64,000 bases of DNA from G958295935 sp965224235 (GTDB lineage: Bacteria; Chloroflexota; Dehalococcoidia; Lucifugimonadales; Lucifugimonadaceae): assembly GCA_965224235.1 (NCBI GenBank), contig CBDCYP010000001.1, positions 1,054,001-1,118,000 of the forward strand, written 5' to 3'. Shown here in pieces: positions 27,001-30,410 of this stretch. Position numbers and translations under genes: made by a program. Position 1 is the stretch's first letter; every line of letters starts with the position of its first letter. The notes under the pieces were generated by a model, which saw nothing but the letters and a program-made list of their open reading frames with translations, did not search any database and had not been told where the DNA came from.

Positions 27001-29831
27001 AGCTGAAGACCAGTGGGGCGCTGAACCACGAAAACAAGGATAGCTACGCGGTGAAGGTGACGGCTGAGGACCCCAGCGGCCTCTCGGCTGACATCGAGGT
27101 GACGATCAACGTGAACGACGTGAACGAGCCGCCGAGCTTCGCCGATTCGGCCAAGACGCTGGATGTGGCGGAGAACACGGCCCCGGCCACGGCCATCGGC
27201 AACCCCATCGCCGCCATCGACCCGGATGGTGATGACCTGACCTACACCATCGACGGAGACGACGCCGCGCACTTCCTCATCGTCGCCAGGACGGGGCAGC
27301 TCAAGACCAATGGCGTTGTAGACCTCCCCACCAGGAGGACCAGGAGGTCGGCGCCGGACGACGGAACCACGGACTCCTACAGGATTGTGGTGAGCGTAAG
27401 CGACGGCAAAGACGCCAACGGCGACGACGACGACACATTAGACGACACGATAGACGTGACCGTCAGGGTAAGGGGCGTCAGACAAGCGTCGGATATGGTG
27501 GACTACGACATTGACGACGACGGCCTTATTGAGTTGGCGAATCTGGCGCGGTTGAACGCCATCCGGTGGGACCTGAACGGAGACGGGGCGGTGGACAACA
27601 GCGCCGACCAGCCCAGCCATGACACTGCCTTCCCCAACGCGATGCCGGGCATGGGCTGCCCCGATACTGATGGGGATGCCGCTACGCCCAACTGCACGGG
27701 CTACGAGTTGACCGAGAACCTGGACTTCGACACCGACGGCAGCGGGGACGCCAACTCTGCCGACGCCTACTGGAACGGCGGCAAAGGGTGGGAACCCATC
27801 GCTTCCGGCGCCAACCCGTTTACCGCGCCGCTGGAAGGCAACGGGCACACCATCTCCAACCTGTTCATCCACCGAACCGCCGCCGGTGGCCAAATGGGAG
27901 AGCACGAAGTCGGGCTGTTCGCCCATATTGGCCAGATTCACGATCTTACAGCCATGGATGTTCATAACTACCATAATGCGATAATCCGCAGACTCGGCCT
28001 GATTAACGTCAGCGTAACGGGTGGAGGCGGAGCGACCGGCGGGCTGGTCGGACACAACGCCGGCGGCAAAATCATTGCCTGCTATTCAACCGGCAGCGTG
28101 TCCGCGGGACCTATCTCCGCCGGCGGACTGGTCGGTTTGAACAACCTGGCCGGCCGGGTGGAAGACAGCTATTCCTCCGCCGACGTAAGGGCGTGGAATT
28201 ACGCCGGCGGGCTGGTGGGTGATAATTATCGTGGAGGTTACATCTTGACCAGCTATGCCACCGGCGACGTATGGGCGAATAGCGCCGGAGGGCTGACGGG
28301 CGGAAACCGGGGCCACATCAAAAACACCTACGCCACTGGCGATGTACAGGGCCAAGTCGCCGGCGGGCTGGTGGGACGCAACCGATGGAAGATTTGGAAC
28401 AGCTATTCCACTGGCGCGGTGACCGGAGTAGGCAGGGGCCCCATCATGATCGGCGGTCTGATCGGCAATGGCCAAATCCAATCATACTCGGACCCCAATG
28501 ATCCTACCCAAACCCTGAGCTTTACCCCCATGGTCCACGATGGCTATTGGGACACTGCCGCCAGCGGCCTGAACACCAGCGGTTCGGGGGGGCAGGGCGG
28601 CGTGGGGAAATCCGCTCTCGAACTACAGACACCCACAACTTTCGCCGGCATGTACCAGAATTGGGATGACGCCACTGAATCGCTCGGTCGGGGTGACAAC
28701 CCTATGTCCTGGGACCTGGGCGACAGCTCGGAGTACCCAGCGCTGAAGGCAGACTGGGACGGCGACGGTGAGGCGACGGTGGCCGAGTTCGGCAGCCAAG
28801 TGCGGTCGGCGCGTATTGCCAGGCGGTCGGCAGCCGCAGAACCCGTACACAATCCGCCGGCCAACCTCCAGGCGGAGCTTCAGTCCGGCGGCTCGGTACT
28901 GGTGAGTTGGGATACGCCCACCGAGGCTGGCGAAGCTGCCTCCTACTCGGTGCGCCGGCGCGCCGATGCACCCAACAGCGAGTATGCCGTCGTCGGCCGA
29001 GTAGAGGATGGCGATGGCGATGGAGCCGCCGAGTACCTGGACGAAGACAGCCTGGAAGCCGGGCAAAGCTACTTCTACTCGGTGCGGGCCCTCGATGGAT
29101 ACGGAGAGCCACTGGGCGAGTGGACGGATGACGTCGGCGTGTCCATTCCGGCCGCCGCCCCCGGCAACTCCCCTCAGGAAGCACAGGCGGAGAACACGGC
29201 GCCGACCTTCGCCTCCACCAGCGCAGCAGTCAGCGTGGCGGAGAACACGGCGGCGGGCACGTACATCGCCAAATCGCCCACGGCCACGAACCCGGACGCC
29301 GAAGACATCTTGATCTACACCCTGGACGGCAAGGACTCGGGCCACTTCGCCATCGACGCCGACACCGGCCAGTTGCAGACCAGCGGCGCGCTGGACTACG
29401 AGTCCAAGGACTCCTACGCGGTAACGGTGACCGCCACCGACGGCGGCGGGCTGTCCGCCAGTATCGACGTTATCATCACGGTAACGGACGTGCCGGACAC
29501 GCCGCCGGGCCAACCGGACACGCCGGAGATAATCAACGTTGAGGAGACTTCCTTCCGTATCACCTGGACGGCGCCGGCGGCGGGTTCTTCCGCCATTACC
29601 GGCTACGGCATCCAATTCAAACTGACCTCGGAGGAAGATTCCGCCTACGCCGACGCTAAACCGACGAAGAGGGGGACCGTCACCGGCTACAACCTGGTGG
29701 ACCGGAACGGACAGAGCATCACCGCCGGAACGTCCTATGACGTGCGGGTGCGGGCGAAGAACGTCGAAGCGTGGGGTCCCTGGTCTGAAGCGGCCAGCGT
29801 GGTCACCGCCGGCGCGGCGCCATCCAACTAG
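3..29831 (+). CDS. Giant cadherin-like/FN3/GLUG repeat protein (5' partial)
   Basis: The frame is open from the window edge, so the true start, any signal peptide and the N-terminus are missing; about 9,940 residues are visible, ending at TAG 29829-29831. Up to about 26,510 the protein is an array of cadherin-like type A (marker NRAPTFGDSVTLYVDENT), type B (FLSEAYTDQDGTK, 12 copies) and type C (ENQTAVATPDVTDP) repeats, punctuated by about 21 FN3 domains (NGLNVTWTAPVMTGKPPLT). Then follow three divergent cadherin repeats (26,520-27,480), one GLUG module (27,493-28,836), FN3 (about 28,850-29,150), cadherin (29,200-29,500) and FN3 (29,510-29,820). Acidic DxDGD and DxND-type motifs fit calcium-stabilised cadherin folds. 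I infer a secreted or surface adhesin/matrix protein; no enzyme domain is seen. There is no LPXTG motif, membrane segment or other C-terminal anchor. The C-terminal domains closely match those of the convergent gene at 30851-45385. The stop looks secondary (see 29832-30065). Confidence 0.9.
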   Translation, partial: TGLTPDATYQVRARGVNAEGDGQWAEPENGVPGHPNRAPTFGDSVTLYVDENTVPGADIDDSPAATDLDGDSLTYSLGGTDSAHFAITAGSGQLKTKGALDHENEDSYSVVVTASDGTLTDTIAVTINVNDLNEKPEFLSEAYTDQDGTKVPPASITVDDRDVPENTASGQDVGDPVTATDPDDGASLTYALEASSHADAGPDDHTHFTIVAGSGQLITRGALNHEADASYIVVVTVTDGKNPAGEPDDAVDDSITITINVTNVNEKPTFDDGLTASVNAAENQTAVATPDVTDPDGDDLTYRLNTTASVSAPATNDHALFTMTDAGVLTFKAAPDFEAARNSFTLVIEVRDSKDGAGKADTHWDDSITLTVNVTDVAEPPDAPENLAVKSTANGLNVTWTAPVMTGKPPLTGYDVEHRLRTSADGADAADVTWGSWTDASHADTSTSAGITGLTPDATYQVRARGVNDEGDGQWAEPENGVPGHPNRAPTFGDSVTLYVDENTAAGADIDDSPTATDLDGDSLTYSLGGTDSAHFAIAAGSGQLKTKGALDHENEDSYSVVVTASDGTLTDTIAVTIEVNDLNEAPEFLSEAYTDQDGTKVPPASITVDDRDVPENTASGQDVGDPVTATDPDDGASLTYALEASSHADAGPDDHTHFAIVASSGQLQTSGALNHESDASYIVVVTVTDGKNPAGEPDDAVDDSITITINVTNVNEAPTFDDGLTASVNAAENQTAVATPDVTDPEKDTLSYSLDTAATFTDPAVSNDHALFTMTDAGVLTFKAAPDFEAAKNTYTLVIEVRDSKDAAGTGDTLWDDSITLTVNVTDAAEPPDAPENLAVKSTANGLNVTWTAPVMTGKPPLTGYDVEHRLRTSADAALTAVWGDWIDASHGDTSTSAGITGLTPEATYQVRVRGVNAEGDGQWAEPENGVPGHPNRAPTFPGDSVTLDVDENTASGADIDDSPAATDLDGDSLTYSLGGTDSGHFAIVSSTGQLKTKGALNHENKDSYSVVVTASDGTLTDTIAVTINVGDVNEAPEFLSEAYTDQDGTKVPPASITVDDRDVPENTASGQDVGDPVTATDPDDGASLTYALEASSHADAGPDDHTHFTIVAGSGQLITRGALNHEADASYILVVTVTDGKNPAGEPDDAVDDSITITINVTNVNEKPSFDDGLTAAVNAAENQTAVAAPDVTDPEKDTLSYRLDTAATFSDPAVSNDHGSFTMTDAGVLTFKAAPDFEAAKNTYTLVIQVRDSKAANGDADTDWDDSIILTINVTDLNEAPSFDDGQTASVNAAENQTAVATPDVTDPEKDTLSYRLDTAASVSAPATNDHALFTMTDAGVLTFKAAPDFEAAKNTYTLVIQVRDSKDAAGKDDTVWDDSIILTINVTDLNEKPSFDDGLTASVNAAENQTAVAAPDVTDPEKDTLTYRLNTTASVSAPATNDHALFTMTDAGVLTFKAAPDFEAAKNTYTLVIQVRDSKDAAGTGDTLWDDSITLTVNVTDAAEPPDAPENLAVKSTANGLNVTWTAPVMTGKPPLTGYDVEHRLRTSADGALTEVWSDWTDASHGDTSTSAGITGLTPDATYQVRVRGVNAEGDGQWAGPENGVPGHPNRAPTFGDGVTLYVDENTAAGADIDDSPTATDLDGDSLTYSLGGTDSAHFAIAAGSGQLKTKGALNHEGTSSYSVVVTASDGTLTDTIAVTIEVNDLNEAPSFDAGQTASVNAAENQTAVATPDVTDPEKDTLSYRLDTAASVSAPATNDHALFTMTDAGVLTFKAAPDFEAAKNSFTLVIEVRDSKDGGGKADTHWDDSITLTVNVTDVAEPPDAPGNLAVKSTANGLNVTWTAPVMTGKPPLTGYDVEHRLRTSAAAALTAVWGDWTDASHGDTSTSAGIIGLTPEATYQVRVRGVNDEGNGQWAEPENGVPGHPNRAPTFGDGVTLDVDENTAPGADIDDSPTATDLDGDSLTYSLGGTDSAHFAITAGSGQLKTKGALNYEGTSSYSVVVTASDGTLTDTIAVTIEVNDLNEKPEFLSEAYTDQDGTKVPPASITVDDRDVPENTASGQDVGDPVTATDPDDGASLTYALEASSHADAGPNDHTHFTIVAGSGQLITRGALNHESDASYIVVVTVTDGKDGDGKADDAVDDSITITINVTDLNEAPTFDDGLTASVNAAENQTAVATPDVTDPEKDTLSYRLDTAATFTDPAVSNDHALFTMTDAGVLTFKAAPDFEAVKNTYTVVIQVRDSKDVNGDGDTHWDDSITITINVTNVNEKPSFDAGQTASVNAAENQTAVATPDVTDPEKDTLSYRLDTAASVSAPATNDHALFTMTDAGVLTFNAAPDFEAAKNTYTLVIEVRDSKDGGGKADTHWDDSITLTVNVTDAAEPPDAPGNLAVKSTANGLTVTWTAPVMTGKPPLTGYDVEHRLRTSADGALTEVWGDWTDASHGDTSTSAGITGLTPEATYQVRVRGVNAEGDGQWAEPENGVPGHPNRAPTFDDGLTAAVNAAENQTAVATPDVTDLDGDDLTYRLNTTASVSAPATNDHALFTMTDAGVLTFKAAPDFEAAKNTYTLVIEVRDSKDVNGDGDTHWDDSIILTINVTDVNEAPSFDDGQTASVNAAENQTAVATPDVTDPDGDDLTYRLNTTASVSAPATNDHALFTMTDAGVLTFNAAPDFEAARNTYTLVIEVRDSKDGAGKDDTGWDDSITLTVNVTDMAEPPDAPGDLAVKSTANGLTVTWTAPVMTGKPPLTGYDVEHRLRTSAAAALTEVWGDWTDASHGDTSTSAGITGLTPDATYQVRARGVNAEGDGDWAGPENGVPGHPNRAPAFLSDSVTLDVDENTAPGADIDDSPTATDLDGDSLTYSLGGTDSAHFAIAAGSGQLKTKGALDHENEDSYSVIVTAEDPSGLTDTIAVTIEVNDLNEKPEFLSEAYTDQDGTKVPPASITVDDRDVPENTASGQDVGDPVTATDPDDAASLTYALGASNHADAGPNDHTHFTIVAGSGQLITRGALNHESDASYIVVVTVTDGKDGDGKADDAVDDSITITINVTNVNEKPSFDDGLTASVNAAENQTAVAAPDVTDPEKDTLTYRLNTTATFTDPAVSNDHGSFTMTDAGSLTFKAAPDFEAAKNTYTLVVEVRDSKDGAGKADTHWDDSITLTVNVTDVDEPPDAPGDLAVKSTANGLNVTWTAPVMTGKPPLTGYDVEHRLRTSADGADAADVTWGSWTDASHADTSTSAGITGLTPEATYQVRARGVNDEGDGQWAEPENGVPGHPNRAPAFLSDSVTLDVDENTASGADIDDSPTATDLDGDSLTYSLGGTDSAHFAIAAGSGQLKTKGDLDHENEDSYSVVVTASDGTLTDTIAVTIEVNDLNEKPEFLSEAYTDQDGTKVPPASITVDDRDVPENTASGQDVGDPVTATDPDDGASLTYALEASSHADAGPDDHTHFTIVAGSGQLITRGALNHEADASYIVVVTVTDGKDGDGKADDAVDDSITITINVTNVNEKPSFDDGQTASVNAAENQTAVAAPDVTDPEKDTLSYRLDTAATFSDPAVSNDHALFTMTDAGVLTFKAAPDFEAAKNTYTVVIQVRDKKAANGDADTVWDDSITLTVNVTDADEPPDAPENLAVKSTANGLNVTWTAPVMTGKPPLTGYDVEHRLRTSAAAALTAVWGDWTDASHADTSTSAGITGLTPDATYQVRARGVNDEGDGQWAEPENGVPGHPNRAPSFDDGLTASVNAAENQKAVAAPDVTDPDGDDLTYRLNTTASVSAPATNDHALFTMTDAGVLTFNAAPDFEAAKNTYTLVIEVRDSKDGAGKADTHWDDSITLTVNVTDVDEPPDAPGDLAVKSTANGLNVTWTAPVMTGKPPLTGYDVEHRLRTSAAAALTAVWGDWTDASHTDTSTSAGITGLTPEATYQVRARGVNAEGDGQWAGPENGVPGHPNRAPAFLSDSVTLDVDENTVAGADIDDSPTATDLDGDSLTYSLGGTDSAHFAIAAGSGQLKTKGALNHENKDSYSVVVTASDGTLTDTIAVTIEVNDLNEAPEFLSEAYTDQDGTKVPPASITVDDRDVPENTASGQDVGDPVTATDPDDGASLTYALEASSHADAGPDDHTHFTIVAGSGQLITRGALNHEADASYIVVVTVTDGKNPAGEPDDAVDDSITITINVTNVNEKPSFDDGLTASVNAAENQTAVAAPDVTDPEKDTLTYRLDTAATFTDPAVSNDHASFTMTGAGVLTFKAAPDFEAGDNKYTLVVEVRDSKDAAGTGDTVWDDSIILTINVTDLNEAPSFDDGLTASVNAAENQTAVAAPDVTDPDGDDLTYRLNTTASVSAPATNDHALFTMTDAGVLTFKAAPDFEAARNTYTLVIQVRDSKDAAGTGDTLWDDSITLTVNVTDAAEPPDAPGDLAVKSTANGLTVTWTAPVMTGKPPLTGYDVEHRLRTSAAAALTAVWGDWTDASHADTSTSAGITGLTPDATYQVRARGVNAEGDGQWAEPENGVPGHPNRAPTFGDGVTLYVDENTAAGADIDDSPTATDLDGDSLTYTLGGTDSAHFAIAAGSGQLKTKGALNYEGTSSYSVVVTASDGTLTDTIAVTIEVNDLNEKPEFLSEAYTDQDGTKVPPASITVDDRDVPENTASGQDVGDPVTATDPDDGASLTYALEASSHADAGPNDHTHFTIVAGSGQLITRGALNHEADASYIVVVTVTDGKNPAGEPDDAVDDSITITINVTNVNEKPSFDDGQTASVNAAENQTAVATPDVTDPEKDTLSYRLDTAATFTDPAVSNDQALFTMTDAGVLTFKAAPDFEAVKNTYTVVIEVRDKKAANGDADTVWDDSIILTVNVTDVDEPPDAPTDLEVKSTANGLNVTWTAPVMTGKPPLTGYDVEHRLRTSAAAALTAVWGSWTDASHADTSTSAGITGLTPEATYQVRARGVNAEGDGQWAEPENGVPGHPNRAPSFDDGLTAAVNAAENQTAVATPDVTDLDGDDLTYRLNTTASVSAPATNDHALFTMTDAGVLTFKAAPDFEAAKNTYTLVIEVRDSKDVNGDGDTHWDDSITITINVTNVNEAPSFDAGQTASVNAAENQTAVATPDVTDPEKDTLSYRLDTAASVSAPATNDHALFTMTDAGVLTFKAAPDFEAAKNTYTVVIEVRDKKAANGDADTVWDDSIILTVNVTDMDEPPDAPGDLAVKSTANGLTVTWTAPVMTGKPPLTGYDVEHRLRTSADGADAADVTWGSWTDASHADTSTSAGITGLTPEATYQVRARGVNAEGDGQWAGPENGVPGHPNRAPTFGDGVTLYVDENTAPGADIDDSPTATDLDGDSLTYSLGGTDSAHFAIAAGSGQLKTRGALDHENEDSYSVVVTASDGTLTDTIAVTIEVNDLNEKPEFLSEAYTDQDGTKVPPASITVDDRDVPENTASGQDVGDPVTATDPDDGASLTYALEASSHADAGPNDHTHFTIVAGSGQLITRGALNHEADASYIVVVTVTDGKNPAGEPDDAVDDSITITINVTNVNEKPSFDDGLTASVNAAENQTAVAAPDVTDPDGDDLTYRLNTTASVSAPATNDHALFTMTDAGVLTFDAAPDFEAAKNSFTIVIQVRDKKAANGDADTVWDDSITLTVNVTDAAEPPDAPGNLAVKSTANGLTVTWTAPVMTGKPPLTGYDVEHRLRTSADGADAADVTWGSWTDASHADTSTSAGITGLTPEATYQVRARGVNAEGDGQWAEPENGVPGHPNRAPTFGDSVTLYVDENTASGADIDDSPTATDLDGDSLTYSLGGTDSAHFAIAAGSGQLKTKGALNYEGTSSYSVVVTASDGTLTDTIAVTIEVNDLNEPPTFDDGQTASVNAAENQTAVATPDVTDPDGDDLTYRLDTAATLSDPAVSNDHALFTMTDAGVLTFKAAPDFEAAKNTYTLVIQVRDKKAANGDADTHWDDSITLTVNVTDAAEPPDAPGNLAVKSTANGLNVTWTAPVMTGKPPLTGYDVEHRLRTSADGALTEVWGDWTDASHGDTSTSAGITGLTPEATYQVRVRGVNAEGDGQWAGPENGVPGYPNRAPTFGDGVTLYVDENTAAGADIDDSPTATDLDGDSLTYSLGGTDSAHFAITAGSGQLKTRGALNHENEDSYSVIVTAEDPSGLTDTIAVTIEVNDLNEAPEFLSEAYTDQDGTKVPPASITVDDRDVPENTASGQDVGDPVTATDPDDGASLTYALEASSHADAGPDDHTHFTIVAGSGQLITRGALNHESDASYIVVVTVTDGKDGDGKADDAVDDSITITINVTDLNEAPSFDDGRTASVNAAENQTAVATPDVTDPDGDTLTYRLNTTASVSAPATNDHALFTMTDAGVLTFNAAPDFEAAKNSFTIVIQVRDKKAANGDADTVWDDSITLTVNVTDAAEPPDAPENLAVKSTANGLTVTWTAPVMTGKPPLTGYDVEHRLRTSADGALTEVWGDWTDASHGDTSTSAGITGLTPDATYQVRARGVNDEGDGQWAGPENGVPGHPNRAPTFGDGVTLDVDENTAPGADIDDSPTATDLDGDSLTYSLGGTDSAHFAITAGSGQLKTKGALNHENKDSYSVIVTAEDPSGLTDTIAVTIEVNDLNEAPEFLSEAYTDQDGTKVPPASITVDDRDVPENTASGQDVGDPVTATDPDDAASLTYALEASSHADAGPDDHTHFAIVASSGQLQTSGALNHESDASYIVVVTVTDGKNPAGEPDDAVDDSITITINVTNVNEAPTFDDGLTASVNAAENQTAVATPDVTDPDGDDLTYRLNTTASVSAPATNDHALFTMTDAGVLTFKAAPDFEAARNSFTLVIQVRDSKDAAGTGDTLWDDSITLTVNVTDAAEPPDAPENLAVKSTANGLTVTWTAPVMTGKPPLTGYDVEHRLRTSADGALTEVWSDWTDASHGDTSTSAGITGLTPEATYQVRVRGVNAEGDGQWAGPENGVQGHPNRAPTFGDGVTLYVDENTAPGADIDDSPTATDLDGDSLTYSLGGTDSAHFAIAAGSGQLKTKGALDHENEDSYSVIVTASDGTLTDTIAVTIEVNDLNEAPEFLSEAYTDQDGTKVPPASITVDDRDVPENTASGQDVGDPVTATDPDDGASLTYALEASSHADAGPDDHTHFTIVAGSGQLITRGALNHEADASYIVVVTVTDGKNPAGEPDDAVDDSITITINVTNVNEKPSFDDGLTASVNAAENQTAVATPDVTDLDGDDLTYRLNTTASVSAPATNDHALFTMTDAGILTFKAAPDFEAARNTYTLVIQVRDSKDAAGTGDTLWDDSITLTVNVTDAAEPPDAPENLAVKSTANGLNVTWTAPVMTGKPPLTGYDVEHRLRTSADGALTEVWGDWTDASHGDTSTSAGITGLTPEATYQVRVRGVNDEGNGQWAGPENGVPGHPNRAPTFDDGLTASVNAAENQTAVATPDVTDPDGDDLTYRLNTTASVSAPATNDHALFTMTDAGVLTFNAAPDFEAAKNTYTLVIEVRDSKDVNGDGDTDWDDSIILTINVTDLNEAPSFDAGQTASVNAAENQTAVATPDVTDPEKDTLSYRLDTAATFTDPAVSNDHALFTMTDAGVLTFKAAPDFEAAKNSFTIVIEVRDSKDGGGKADTHWDDSITLTVNVTDAAEPPDAPGDLAVKSTANGLNVTWTAPVMTGKPPLTGYDVEHRLRTSADGALTEVWGDWTDASHGDTSTSAGITGLTPEATYQVRVRGVNAEGDGQWAGPENGVPGHPNRAPAFLSDSVTLYVDENTAPGADIDDSPTATDLDGDSLTYSLGGTDSAHFAIAAGSGQLKTKGALDHENEDSYSVVVTASDGTLTDTIAVTIEVNDLNEAPSFDDGLTASVNAAENQTAVAAPDVTDPEKDTLTYRLNTTASVSAPATNDHASFTMTDAGVLTFNAAPDFEAAKNTYTLVIQVRDKKAANGDADTVWDDSITLTVNVTDAAEPPDAPENLAVKSTANGLNVTWTAPVMTGKPPLTGYDVEHRLRTSADGALTEVWGDWTDASHGDTSTSAGITGLTPDATYQVRARGVNAEGDGQWAGPENGVPGHPNRAPTFGDGVTLYVDENTAPGADIDDSPTATDLDGDSLTYSLGGTDSAHFAIAAGSGQLKTKGALNHENKDSYSVVVTASDGTLTDTIAVTIEVNDLNEAPSFDDGQTASVNAAENQTAVAAPDVTDPDGDDLTYRLDTAATFTDPAVSNDHALFTMTDAGVLTFDAAPDFEAAKNSFTIVIQVRDKKAANGDADTVWDDSITLTVNVTDAAEPPDVPGNLAVKSTANGLTVTWTAPVMTGKPPLTGYDVEHRLRTSADGADAADVTWGSWTDASHADTSTSAGITGLTPEATYQVRVRGVNAEGDGQWAEPENGVPGHPNRAPTFDDGLTAAVNAAENQTAVATPDVTDLDGDDLTYRLNTTASVSAPATNDHALFTMTDAGVLTFKAAPDFEAAKNTYTLVIEVRDSKDVNGDGDTHWDDSITITINVTNVNEAPSFDDGLTASVNAAENQTAVATPDVTDPEKDTLSYRLDTAATFTDPAVSNDHALFTMTDAGVLTFNAAPDFEAAKNTYTLVIQVRDSKDVNGDGDTHWDDSIILTINVTDLNEAPSFDDGQTASVNAAENQTAVAAPDVTDPDGDDLTYRLDTAATFTDPAVSNDHALFTMTDAGVLTFKAAPDFEAAKNSFTIVIQVRDKKAANGDADTVWDDSIILTVNVTDVDEPPDAPTDLEVTSTANGLNVTWTAPVMTGKPPLTGYDVEHRLRTSADGALTEVWGDWTDASHGDTSTSAGITGLTPEATYQVRVRGVNAEGDGQWAGPENGVPLVPSPGNRAPVYTDSSKTFSVDENTAPGTNIGKPLTATDPDGDTLEYSLGSGVDDANFAIDSGSGQLKTKGDLDHESKSSYSVTVTAEDPSGLTDTIAVTINVTGVNEAPFYTGSGVTLKVDENTAPTTAFDSPVTATDPDGDTLEYSLAGSDSGHFAIVASSGQLKTSGALNHENKDSYAVKVTAEDPSGLSADIEVTINVNDVNEPPSFADSAKTLDVAENTAPATAIGNPIAAIDPDGDDLTYTIDGDDAAHFLIVARTGQLKTNGVVDLPTRRTRRSAPDDGTTDSYRIVVSVSDGKDANGDDDDTLDDTIDVTVRVRGVRQASDMVDYDIDDDGLIELANLARLNAIRWDLNGDGAVDNSADQPSHDTAFPNAMPGMGCPDTDGDAATPNCTGYELTENLDFDTDGSGDANSADAYWNGGKGWEPIASGANPFTAPLEGNGHTISNLFIHRTAAGGQMGEHEVGLFAHIGQIHDLTAMDVHNYHNAIIRRLGLINVSVTGGGGATGGLVGHNAGGKIIACYSTGSVSAGPISAGGLVGLNNLAGRVEDSYSSADVRAWNYAGGLVGDNYRGGYILTSYATGDVWANSAGGLTGGNRGHIKNTYATGDVQGQVAGGLVGRNRWKIWNSYSTGAVTGVGRGPIMIGGLIGNGQIQSYSDPNDPTQTLSFTPMVHDGYWDTAASGLNTSGSGGQGGVGKSALELQTPTTFAGMYQNWDDATESLGRGDNPMSWDLGDSSEYPALKADWDGDGEATVAEFGSQVRSARIARRSAAAEPVHNPPANLQAELQSGGSVLVSWDTPTEAGEAASYSVRRRADAPNSEYAVVGRVEDGDGDGAAEYLDEDSLEAGQSYFYSVRALDGYGEPLGEWTDDVGVSIPAAAPGNSPQEAQAENTAPTFASTSAAVSVAENTAAGTYIAKSPTATNPDAEDILIYTLDGKDSGHFAIDADTGQLQTSGALDYESKDSYAVTVTATDGGGLSASIDVIITVTDVPDTPPGQPDTPEIINVEETSFRITWTAPAAGSSAITGYGIQFKLTSEEDSAYADAKPTKRGTVTGYNLVDRNGQSITAGTSYDVRVRAKNVEAWGPWSEAASVVTAGAAPSN
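33..26510 (+). repeat. A-B-C-FN3 superrepeat array inside giant gene 1
   Basis: Type B units begin near 411, 1764, 3117, 6103, 8791, 10147, 12163, 13851, 16207, 18516, 19866 and 21211. The first intervals are exactly 1,353 bp (451 codons), one A+B+C+FN3 set. Later intervals vary because extra type C units (342 or 339 bp, for example at 3516, 3858 and 4197) or extra FN3 domains are inserted, or because B is missing. Long stretches are identical at nucleotide level between copies. Within B, the segment from the GAGTTCCTG start to the GVGDP/DVGDP region is almost invariant, including rarer codons, which points to recent duplication or gene conversion rather than protein-level selection alone. 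Confidence 0.9.
27493..28836 (+). other. GLUG-type module of giant gene 1
   Basis: This coding segment starts with an EF-hand-like loop (DYDIDDDGLIEL) and a conserved LARLNAIRWDLNGDG helix. It continues through a Cys pair (GMGCP...NCTGYEL) and LDFDTDGSG, then six or more short GGLVG repeats separated by S/Y-rich YSTGSV or YATGDV strands, the hallmark of GLUG repeats. It closes with a second EF-hand-like loop, DWDGDGEATVAEF. Its closest relatives are the nine modules of the gene at 30851-45385. Function in such proteins is not well defined; a right-handed beta-solenoid-like or stacked-strand adhesive fold is inference. Confidence 0.8.
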
Positions 29832-30065
29832 CCGCCGACCTTCGCCTCCACCAGCGCAGCAGTCAGCGTGGCGGAGAACACCGCCGCCGGCACGGACATC
29901 GCAAGCTCGCCCACGAACCCGGACGGCCGGGACAGCCTGACCTGCACCTTGGGGGGACGGACTCGGGCCACTTCGCCATCGACGCCGGCAGCGGCCTTGA
30001 AGGTGAGCACGCAGGCACGGACATCGCAAGCTCGCCCACGAACCCGGACGGCCGGGACAGCCTGA
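29832..30065 (+). pseudogene. In-frame cadherin repeat remnant beyond the stop of giant gene 1
   Basis: Directly after TAG 29829-29831, the same frame reads PPTFASTSAAVSVAENTAAG, the opening of another cadherin-like repeat, and continues to DSLTCTLGG. A frameshift in a GGGGGG run near 29951-29956 then breaks the match (the +1/+2 frame resumes with DSGHFAIDAGSG). The paralogous protein at 30851-45385 has the same order FN3 then NNPPVFAASTAEVSVAENT at this point, so TAG sits where an Asn codon is expected. I infer that giant gene 1 once extended further and was truncated by a nonsense mutation. Confidence 0.7.
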
Positions 30066-30410
30066 CCTACACCCTGGACGGCAAGGACTCGGGCCACTTC
30101 GCAGCCTCGAAGTTGGCAGCGGCCTTGAAGGTGAGCACGCAGGCACGGACATCGCAAGCTCGCCCACGAACCCGGACGGCCGGGACAGCCTGACCTACAC
30201 CCTGGACGGCAAGGACTCGGGCCACTTCGCAGCCTCGACGCCGGCAGCGGCCTTGAAGGTGAGCACGCCGGCACGGACATCGCAAGCTCGCCCACGAACC
30301 CGGACGGCCGGGACAGCCTGACCTACACCCTGGACGGCAAGGACTCGGGCCACTTCGCAGCCTCGCCGCCGGCAGCGGCCTTGAAGGTGAGCACGCAGGC
30401 ACGGACATCG
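29891..30410. repeat. 128-bp tandem repeat of fused sense and antisense cadherin fragments
   Basis: The sequence CACGGACATCGCAAGCTCGC begins copies at 29891, 30016, 30144 and 30272, with a truncated fifth start at 30400. The spacings are 125, 128, 128 and 128 bp. Since 128 is not a multiple of three, the array cannot be a translated repeat. Each unit reads sense GTDIASSPTNPDGRDSLTYT on the + strand, then switches to DNA whose - strand reads VLTFKAA.NFEAAK, the type C cadherin motif. The join lies in a GC-rich microhomology (about GGCAGCGGCC). Confidence 0.85.

Noticed and set aside
28623..30167. 514-codon - strand frame crossing the end of giant gene 1
   Set aside because: Its translation is repeat-shadow sequence and it spans the decayed 128-bp array; no start signal or domain.
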